A stretch of 53,555 nt of DNA from Clostridia bacterium (GTDB lineage: Bacteria > Bacillota > Clostridia > TANB77 > CAG-508), in assembly GCA_017511265.1 (NCBI GenBank), contig JAFWKV010000038.1:1-53555 (forward strand), written 5' to 3'. This document shows positions 48,050 through 53,555 of this stretch, piece by piece (within the stretch, counting starts at the first letter, position 1; each line of letters begins with the position of its first letter). The translations under genes and the position numbers were made by a program. The notes under the pieces are model-generated. The model had not been told where the DNA came from, made no database searches, and saw only the letters and a program-made list of their open reading frames with translations.

Positions 48050-48092
48050 ATAACTAATGGCCTATATATTATAGGTCATTAGTTATTTATTT
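48046..48092. terminator. Bidirectional terminator between glycosyltransferase and maf
   Basis: Stem AAATAACTAATG-CCTATA and complement with a short loop, overlapping both gene ends (converging genes). Confidence 0.8.
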
Positions 48093-48684
48093 CAAAATCA
48101 GATAATCTATAACCAAGATCTTGTAATTTCTCATAAATCTTACTTGGAGAAATTCCAAACAACGTATTATAATCTCCATCAACTTTATTAAGGAAAAATG
48201 AAGCTTTACCAAGCATAGCATATCCACATACATTTAATAAATTTTCCTCATTTTCTACATACCATTTTATATCTTTATCAGAAATTTCATTTAAATACAC
48301 ATCAGCTATATCTGAAAAACTGTCTTCTTTATTTTGATACATATCTATTATAGTGACACCAGTTATCGCTTGTGTTTTTTTACCTGACATTGCCTTCATA
48401 TTCAAAAAAGCTTCTTGATTGTTCTTAGGCTTTTCATAAATTTTTCCATCCATATAAATAATTGTATCTGCTGCAATAACAATTGCTTTATCATTCAATT
48501 GATTTTGAACAGATTTAGCTTTATCCTTTGATAAATCTATAACGTAATCATATGGATTAAAGCTATCACTTTTTTCTTCTATTTGACTTTCTACAACTTC
48601 ATACTTAATCCCAAGCATATTGAATATATCTCTTCTTTGTTTTGATTTAGAAGCTAATACTATTTTTATTTTATTAGATTTCAC
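48079..48684 (-). CDS. maf: Maf-family nucleotide pyrophosphatase
   Basis: 201 aa house-cleaning dNTP/NTP pyrophosphatase: N-terminal [17 protein letters not shown], the VIAADTIIY core and the C-terminal [14 protein letters not shown]. The GTG start lies inside the end of recR (11-base overlap), 5 bases after GGAGGG. Confidence 0.92.
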   Translation of the reverse strand: MKSNKIKIVLASKSKQRRDIFNMLGIKYEVVESQIEEKSDSFNPYDYVIDLSKDKAKSVQNQLNDKAIVIAADTIIYMDGKIYEKPKNNQEAFLNMKAMSGKKTQAITGVTIIDMYQNKEDSFSDIADVYLNEISDKDIKWYVENEENLLNVCGYAMLGKASFFLNKVDGDYNTLFGISPSKIYEKLQDLGYRLSDFEINN

Positions 48685-49273
48685 GTCTTCCCTCCAATGC
48701 TTTAGTTAAAGTAATTTCGTCAGTGTATTCCAAGTCACCACCAACAGGAATGCCATGGGCAATCCTTGTAACCGTAATGCCTAAAGGTTTAATAAGTTTT
48801 GATAAATAAATAGCTGTTGCCTCACCTTCAACTCTAGGATTGGTTGCAAGAATGACCTCTTTAACTTGACCATCCATCAATCTTGCAAGAAGTTCTTTAA
48901 TTTTTATATCGTCAGGGCCAATACCATTCATAGGAGAAATTGAACCATGTAAAACATGGTAGGTCCCTTTAAACTCATGTGTTTTTTCCATAGCTATTAT
49001 GTCTTTTACATCTTCCACAACACATATAACTTCCTGATTCCTTTTTGCATTGCCACAAATAGGGCATGGATCTGTATCTGAAATATTATAACACTTACTA
49101 CAATATTTTAGATTTTTCTTGGCATTAAGAATAGAAGAAACAAATTCATTTGTTTCTTCCTCACTGCTATTTAATATATAAAACGCAAGTCTTGCAGCTG
49201 TTTTATGTCCTATACTTGGAAGTTTTTCAAAACTTTCTATCAATTTTTCTATTGATGGTGAATAATATGACAT
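48674..49273 (-). CDS. recR: Recombination protein RecR
   Basis: 199 aa. Helix-hairpin-helix, C4 zinc finger (CSKC, CPIC) and TOPRIM (VVEDVKDI). It acts with RecF and RecO in gap repair. In the conserved dnaX-ybaB-recR order. Confidence 0.97.
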   Translation of the reverse strand: MSYYSPSIEKLIESFEKLPSIGHKTAARLAFYILNSSEEETNEFVSSILNAKKNLKYCSKCYNISDTDPCPICGNAKRNQEVICVVEDVKDIIAMEKTHEFKGTYHVLHGSISPMNGIGPDDIKIKELLARLMDGQVKEVILATNPRVEGEATAIYLSKLIKPLGITVTRIAHGIPVGGDLEYTDEITLTKALEGRREI

Positions 49274-49291
49274 CTTTTATTTCATCCTTTA

Positions 49292-49633
49292 TTACATTAA
49301 TCCTGGTATATTATATTTTCCCATTGAAGCTGCTTGTGCTTCATCTACTTTTCTTAATGCTTCATTTACACAAGTCATAATTAAGTCTTGAAGCATTTCT
49401 ACATCATCAGGGTCAACTACATCTTTCTGAATATTTATTTCTTTTATTTGTTTATCTCCTGAGACCTTAACGCTAATTGCTCCTCCTCCTGCTGATGACT
49501 CAAATTCTTTTGCTGATAATTCTGCTTGATTTTTTTCTAAATCAGCTTGCATTTTTTTGGCTTCTTTCATTAAATTATTTATATTCATTCCTCCAAAGCC
49601 ACCCATGCCTGGGAATCCTCCTCTTTTTGACAT
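49292..49633 (-). CDS. YbaB/EbfC nucleoid-associated protein
   Basis: 113 aa DNA-binding dimer. Gly/Met-rich start, NLMKEAKKMQADLEKNQAEL helix and GGGAISVKVSGDKQIKEI. Between dnaX and recR as in most Firmicutes. Confidence 0.95.
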   Translation of the reverse strand: MSKRGGFPGMGGFGGMNINNLMKEAKKMQADLEKNQAELSAKEFESSAGGGAISVKVSGDKQIKEINIQKDVVDPDDVEMLQDLIMTCVNEALRKVDEAQAASMGKYNIPGLM

Positions 49634-49665
49634 TTTTAATTCCTCCTTTTTTGAAAGTTTTTAAT

Positions 49666-49712
49666 GGGGATGGAGGTTGTCATTTAGAACCGTCCCCATT
49701 GACAACCTCGAA
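49666..49712. repeat. Interlocked inverted repeats (pseudoknot-like) between ybaB and dnaX
   Basis: Order a-b-a'-b': AATGGGGATGG, AGGTTGTCA, then CCGTCCCCATT (partner of a), TGACAACCT (partner of b). The two stems interlock, so the RNA could form an H-type pseudoknot or alternate between two hairpins. Sequence is of the same REP type as at 45333 and 52340. Confidence 0.65.
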
Positions 49713-49717
49713 ATCAG

Positions 49718-51343
49718 TTATTCAATAACATTGAATGGTAAATCCATTCCATTTGCAAAATTTTCTATGGTTTCCACATTATTTTGTTGCTCTCTATTAC
49801 TGTTTCCACCGTCTATATACTTTATGTGCATTTCTTTTCCCTTTGCTATTGAAACTAAGTCTGAAATAATTTTTGTATTTTCTGGGCTTTCTAATATAGT
49901 TTTTCCAAATTTGCTCATTCCGTTTGGAAATTCAATTCCTATTGTCATATCGTTTATTTCAGTTGCAACAGTTCCCCTTAAATTTGCATAAAGTCCCATT
50001 TTGCCTTTGCTTTTTAAATCATTTATAATTTCTGGCCAAAATTTTTGAGTTTCACCTGAAAATTTGGGTTGTTCATTTTTTTTATTTGTTCGAGTTTCTG
50101 TTTGTTTTTTGGTTTGTATAACGTTGTTTTGTGTTTTTATTGCTCTAGCACTACTATTTTGTACAATATTGTTACCTCTTAAATAGTTTTCTATTTTTGC
50201 CACTCTTGCTTCAAGCCCTTCATTTACATTTACTCCTCCAGATGCTGAAGCTACACTTGTGCTTACTTGTGAATTGCACAGTTTGATTATTCCAGCTTGA
50301 AACATTATTAATTTTTGAGTTGACCATTTCATATTATTTTCTAACTCTGATAAGTCATAAATAAGACCTATTAGTCTTTCTTTTGATACATTTTCTGCTA
50401 TTTTTTTTATTTCGTTTAATTCATTTTCGTTATATAAATTCAATTTTCCGTTTGTTTTTATAATAAGTATGTCTTTAATGTATTTAATAATTTCCCATAA
50501 AAAATTATTAGTATCTTTTCCCTCATCTATTATAGTTTGAATTACTTTTAAACTAGCTTCTACATCATAATTTACTATAGCTTCTGATATGTTATGTACA
50601 TAAGTTAATTTTGGAATTCCAATTAATTCTCTAATTTTTTCTTGAGAAATTTCATTTTCTCCATTTTGAATACATCTTTCTAATATAGATAAAGCATCTC
50701 TCATTGCTCCTTCTGATAGCTCAGCAATCAGTTCTAAGCTACTATTATCTGCTTTTATATCACTTTGCTCGCATACTATTTCTAGCCTTTTTACAATGTC
50801 TGAATTTGATATTCTTTTAAAATCAAATCTTTGACATCTAGATAAAATAGTTGCTGGAAGCTTTTGTGGTTCTGTTGTTGCTAAAATAAATTTAACATGC
50901 TCTGGTGGTTCCTCTAGTGTTTTTAGTAATGCATTAAATGCTCCTGTTGACAACATATGAACTTCATCTATTATATATACTCTATATTTTGCTTTAGTTG
51001 GTAAAAAATTTACTTCTTCTTTTATTCCTCTAATGTCTTCTACACTGTTATTTGATGCTGCATCCATCTCTACAATGTCTGTTAAGCTACCATTTAAAGC
51101 TTCTTTGCATATTTCACATTCATTACATGGCTCTCCATTTTGTGGATTTAAGCAATTAACTGCTCTTGCTAAAACTTTTGCAGATGTTGTTTTTCCTGTT
51201 CCTCTACCTCCATTAAACAAATATGCATGTCCCACTCTGCCTGACATTATTTGATTTTTTAATGTCTTTGTAATGTGTTCTTGACCTACCATTTCACTAA
51301 AAGTAGCTGGTCTAAATTTTCTATAAAGAGCTGTGTACCCCAT
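49718..51343 (-). CDS. dnaX: DNA polymerase III subunit gamma/tau
   Basis: 541 aa from the ATG at 51343 after AAGGATGTG; the longer frame runs into the SRP RNA. Clamp-loader ATPase with Walker A GGRGTGKTTSAKV, zinc cysteines (CLNPQNGEPCNECEIC), DEVHM and SRC motif (ILSRCQRF), then a tau-like C-terminal part. No slippery A/T heptamer was looked for beyond eye scan. Confidence 0.96.
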   Translation of the reverse strand: MGYTALYRKFRPATFSEMVGQEHITKTLKNQIMSGRVGHAYLFNGGRGTGKTTSAKVLARAVNCLNPQNGEPCNECEICKEALNGSLTDIVEMDAASNNSVEDIRGIKEEVNFLPTKAKYRVYIIDEVHMLSTGAFNALLKTLEEPPEHVKFILATTEPQKLPATILSRCQRFDFKRISNSDIVKRLEIVCEQSDIKADNSSLELIAELSEGAMRDALSILERCIQNGENEISQEKIRELIGIPKLTYVHNISEAIVNYDVEASLKVIQTIIDEGKDTNNFLWEIIKYIKDILIIKTNGKLNLYNENELNEIKKIAENVSKERLIGLIYDLSELENNMKWSTQKLIMFQAGIIKLCNSQVSTSVASASGGVNVNEGLEARVAKIENYLRGNNIVQNSSARAIKTQNNVIQTKKQTETRTNKKNEQPKFSGETQKFWPEIINDLKSKGKMGLYANLRGTVATEINDMTIGIEFPNGMSKFGKTILESPENTKIISDLVSIAKGKEMHIKYIDGGNSNREQQNNVETIENFANGMDLPFNVIE

Positions 51344-51396
51344 TTTATCACATCCTTTATATCTTAAAAAAATGGTATGAAGCATCAGTCTCTCTA

Positions 51397-51489
51397 TGGA
51401 AAACAACTTCCACATAGATAGACACTACTTATTGCTGCTTCCTTCCGGACCTGACAAGGTTCGTAGGCATCTATTGGATTTGTTTTCCA
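51397..51489 (-). ncRNA. ffs: Signal recognition particle RNA, small bacterial type
   Basis: About 93 bases. Minus strand contains the conserved apical loop region GTCAGGTCCGGAAGGAAGCA; the ends TGGAAAACAA / TTGTTTTCCA pair. It lies just upstream of dnaX, the usual location in Firmicutes. It binds Ffh for co-translational targeting. Confidence 0.93.
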
Positions 51490-51554
51490 TACAAAGACCA
51501 AACTTCAAACCATTTTTATTATATAATGTATTTGTATTTTTATCAAGTATATTT

Positions 51555-52301
51555 TTAATTATTTTCTATTCTTTTAAAAATAATGTTGTTTAATTCTGTT
51601 ATTTCTGTACTCGCTGTTCCCTTTTCAATTACTTCCTGCACAGGGATATCTAAAGTGACATTTGCTTTAAAAGATTTCCCTGATTTTAAATTTAAAGTTA
51701 TATCAAATTTAACATTTGCTTTTAAGTCTTCTATAGTTGTATTAGTTAATTGTAATAGTTTACCATAGTCAATTTGTTCCCCTTCAGTTGATGTATATGT
51801 AGACAAATTGTCATTTGCAAATCTTAATCTAAGTAAATCACCTTGATTTGCTATTTTGAGCTCTTTTATATTTGATTGTATATCTCCAGTATATGTGATT
51901 TGCTCAACTAAATTTTCTTCAGTATTTTGGAACAATTCTTTATCAGATTGTGCTGGCTTGTATATATGTATTTCTCCCTTTTGTACCTCTTTGTTTATTG
52001 AAATATTATCAATTATAATTGTATCAATTGCTTCTGTTTTATTATAATCTTTATTTTTGTCTATATATAAATATACGTCATTATTTTGATTTACAGTAAT
52101 ATTCCATGGACTTTCTGCATTTGGATTGTTAATTCCATCTACTGAACTTATTATTGCAATTTTAGAAATTTCAAATGGTAAGTTTGTTTCTCCTTTAGTC
52201 TGGTAACGTAACATCAAAATTCCTACTCCTAAAAAAATTGCTACAATAATTGCTATAATCATACATATATGAAATATTTTTTTTCCTAAACTTTGCTCCA
52301 T
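51555..52301 (-). CDS. Membrane-anchored extracytoplasmic protein of unknown function
   Basis: 248 aa with one N-terminal membrane segment (about 9-31) and a beta-rich outer domain without known motif. Promoter and ribosome site (AGGAGGAG) are clear. Transcribed toward the SRP RNA. No function can be given. Confidence 0.75.
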   Translation of the reverse strand: MEQSLGKKIFHICMIIAIIVAIFLGVGILMLRYQTKGETNLPFEISKIAIISSVDGINNPNAESPWNITVNQNNDVYLYIDKNKDYNKTEAIDTIIIDNISINKEVQKGEIHIYKPAQSDKELFQNTEENLVEQITYTGDIQSNIKELKIANQGDLLRLRFANDNLSTYTSTEGEQIDYGKLLQLTNTTIEDLKANVKFDITLNLKSGKSFKANVTLDIPVQEVIEKGTASTEITELNNIIFKRIENN

Positions 52302-52324
52302 TTACTCCTCCTATTATGTTTTTT

Positions 52325-52353
52325 ATTATACAAGGAAAAAATAAGGTTGTCAA
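52325..52353 (-). promoter_or_regulatory. Promoter of the membrane protein gene, within the palindrome's left arm
   Basis: Minus strand TTGACA (52348-52353), 17-base spacer, TATAAT (52325-52330). It has the same sequence as the tRNA-Arg promoter at 52586-52614, mirrored. Confidence 0.8.
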
Positions 52354-52585
52354 TGGGGAGTGCTGTCTTTTGGGACGGGGCAAAAAAACATCACCCTATC
52401 CATTGGTTATATTTATTAAAAAATGTAGACCGCGTAGGCGGAGCGAAGCGTAGTGGCTGGAGCTTTCTTTCATTAATGTAAATTTCAATGAAAGAAAGCG
52501 ACAACAAGGTCGTAATGTTTAATAAATATAACCAATGGATAGGATGATGTTTTTTTGCCTCCGTCCCCAAAGACAGCACTCCCCA

Positions 52586-52614
52586 TTGACAACCTTATTT
52601 TTTCCTTGTATAAT
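52586..52614 (+). promoter_or_regulatory. Promoter of tRNA-Arg and tadA, within the palindrome's right arm
   Basis: TTGACA (52586-52591), 17-base spacer, TATAAT (52609-52614). The start would be about six bases before the tRNA. Confidence 0.8.
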
Positions 52615-52626
52615 ATATTAGTATAT

Positions 52627-52702
52627 GCGCTCATAGCTCAACAGGATAGAGCACCCGCCTCCTAAGCGGGCGATAGAGGTTCGAGTCCCCTTGGGCGTAC
52701 CA
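52627..52702 (+). tRNA. tRNA-Arg, anticodon CCU
   Basis: Cloverleaf of 76 bases with encoded CCA. Anticodon loop CTCCTAA in stem CCCGC/GCGGG; the anticodon CCU reads AGG. Two weak points are seen: G-T pairs in the acceptor (GCGCTCA with TGGGCGT) and one A-C mismatch in the T stem (AGAGG/CCCCT). tadA follows by 18 bases and may be co-transcribed. Confidence 0.9.
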
Positions 52703-52720
52703 TTTATTTAGAGGTAAAAA

Positions 52721-53176
52721 ATGCAAAAAAAATTTATGAAGCAGGCTTTAAAAGAAGCTCAAAAAGCTTATGATAAATTAGAAGTACCTGTAGGTTGTGT
52801 AATTGTAAAAAACGATATAGTAATTGCAAGAGCTCATAATTTAAAAGAAACAAAATTTGATACAACAAAACATGCGGAAATACTTGCTATACAAAAAGCA
52901 AGTAAAAAATTACAATCATGGAGATTATTAGATTGTGATATGTATGTAACTTTAGAACCATGTTCTATGTGTGCAGGAGCTATTATAAATTCAAGAATAA
53001 AAAATTTATATTTTGGTGCTTTTGATAAAAAAACCGGTGCTGCAGGCTCAGTTTTTAATTTATTTGAAGACTATACATTCAATCATAAAGTCGAAGTATG
53101 TTCAGGATTATTACAGCCTGAATGCGAAAAAATTTTAAAAGATTTTTTTAAAGAATTAAGAAAAAGCAAAAAATAA
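52721..53176 (+). CDS. tadA: tRNA-specific adenosine deaminase TadA
   Basis: 151 aa zinc deaminase that converts A34 to inosine in tRNA-Arg(ACG), allowing CGU, CGC and CGA to be read. Zinc motifs HAEILAI and PCSMCAGAI are intact. CGG is not read by inosine, which fits the loss of CGG as an arginine codon. Ribosome site GAGGT before the ATG. Confidence 0.95.
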   Translation: MQKKFMKQALKEAQKAYDKLEVPVGCVIVKNDIVIARAHNLKETKFDTTKHAEILAIQKASKKLQSWRLLDCDMYVTLEPCSMCAGAIINSRIKNLYFGAFDKKTGAAGSVFNLFEDYTFNHKVEVCSGLLQPECEKILKDFFKELRKSKK

Positions 53177-53186
53177 CTATATAAAC

Positions 53187-53228
53187 AACAAGCAGTCTAG
53201 TTATATATATAGCTAGACTGCTTGTTTT
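53187..53228. terminator. Bidirectional terminator after tadA
   Basis: Stem ACAAGCAGTCTAG / CTAGACTGCTTGT, then T-rich sequence; converging with the small gene at 53238. Confidence 0.85.
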
Positions 53229-53237
53229 ATAATAAAT

Positions 53238-53390
53238 TTAATTATCTCTTTTTTCTTTTCTTCTTTCAGTCAATTCATTCCCATCTTTTTCTATATCCTC
53301 AATAGCATCATCCAAATCAATTTCAAATTTTTCCATCATCTTTTCTAAAATCATACCTGCATCTTCATCATTTTCTAAATGCAATCCCAT
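53238..53390 (-). CDS. Small acidic protein of unknown function
   Basis: 50 aa from the ATG at 53390 after AAGGAGG. Mostly helical (MGLHLENDEDAGMILEKMME...), with Asp/Glu in the first part and a basic C-terminal end (ERRKEKRDN). No known family. Its leader (53391-53500) has a hairpin GAAAACTTT/AAAGTTTTC; nothing else is seen up to the window end. Confidence 0.6.
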   Translation of the reverse strand: MGLHLENDEDAGMILEKMMEKFEIDLDDAIEDIEKDGNELTERRKEKRDN

Positions 53391-53555
53391 AAAATTAATC
53401 CTCCTTATATTATTGGCTGAAAGTCAATAGTTGGGGTGGAAAACTTTAAAAGTTTTCTGCCTCAGCTTTTTTAATGCAATTTAATGTTTACACTAAAAAT
53501 AGCTGAAAAAATGTAATTTTAAATTCAATTAATAAACCAATTAATGAAATTGGTA

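Larger units (their letters stand above)
52319..52620. repeat. Nested palindrome (family A core inside REP-like arms)
   Basis: About 300 bases of nested inverted repeats. From outside in: a mirrored promoter plus CCCCATTGACAACC; then GTGCTGTCTTTTGGGACGGG with AAAAAAACA and complement; then CCTATCCATTGGTTATATTT and complement; then the family A core with its inner hairpin. The left side of each shell pairs with the right. The inner shells match 1-183 almost base for base. Confidence 0.85.

Noticed and set aside
51344..51415. 24-residue N-terminal extension of dnaX
   Set aside because: It would run into the SRP RNA; the ATG at 51343 has a ribosome site.

Overview
The window comes from a very AT-rich, endospore-forming, Gram-positive anaerobe of the Clostridia type, probably an uncultured gut lineage. 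The evidence is a PolC-type replicase, a DnaG-RpoD pair, spore genes (SpoIVFA/SpoIVFB, SpmA/SpmB, YpeB, spore photoproduct lyase, an AbrB/SpoVT-like regulator), LPXTG/sortase surface chemistry and a Firmicutes-style type VII secretion ATPase.

Main observation. Four conserved genes are each broken in the standard code: polC, comM (twice), trxB and spoIVFA. All five breaks have the same form. An in-frame CGG is followed by A or T, and reading on as GGA or GGT one base later (+1) restores the protein with a glycine. At three or four sites this glycine is family-conserved. In an eye scan of every other gene I found no in-frame CGG, although about three dozen CGG trinucleotides lie out of frame. 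The same window encodes a tRNA-Gly at 23402-23475 whose anticodon UCC is followed by G37, so bases 34-37 read UCCG, the exact complement of CGGA. The simplest reading is that CGG is no longer an arginine codon and that CGGN is read as a four-base glycine codon. A tRNA-Arg(CCU) and tadA, both part of arginine decoding, also lie in the window.

Layout. 1-194 is a hairpin repeat. 195-6715 (minus) holds polC, a cysteine desulfurase and a patatin-like lipase. 6822-14494 (minus) is a type VII secretion locus: a WG-repeat membrane protein, EssC/YukB ATPase, YukD-like protein, WXG100-like protein and a Lys/Ala-rich protein. 14566-20290 (minus) carries a thioester-domain LPXTG protein and its sortase, SpoIVFB, SpoIVFA, a small membrane protein and a cluster of TasA/camelysin-like exported proteins. 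20515-22287 is a coiled-coil, extremely acidic protein. 22397-24849 (plus) has a pseudouridine synthase, the unusual tRNA-Gly, a small protein and spore photoproduct lyase.

24933-34775 (minus) has an acyl-CoA synthetase, trxA-trxB, a sensor kinase and response regulator, rpoD, dnaG, spmB and spmA. 34927-40000 has an AbrB-like regulator, a second sortase, rsmA, yraN, dprA and comM. 40044-46811 has a PASTA-containing penicillin-binding protein, an unknown protein, an M23 peptidase, an XRE regulator and ypeB. 46925-53390 has a glycolipid glycosyltransferase, maf, recR, ybaB, dnaX, SRP RNA, a membrane protein, tRNA-Arg, tadA and a small acidic protein.

Most intergenic gaps hold large imperfect palindromes in at least two families. 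The cores are conserved but the arms are usually locus-specific, and the arms often copy the flanking gene end or promoter in inverted orientation. Some are nested one inside another.
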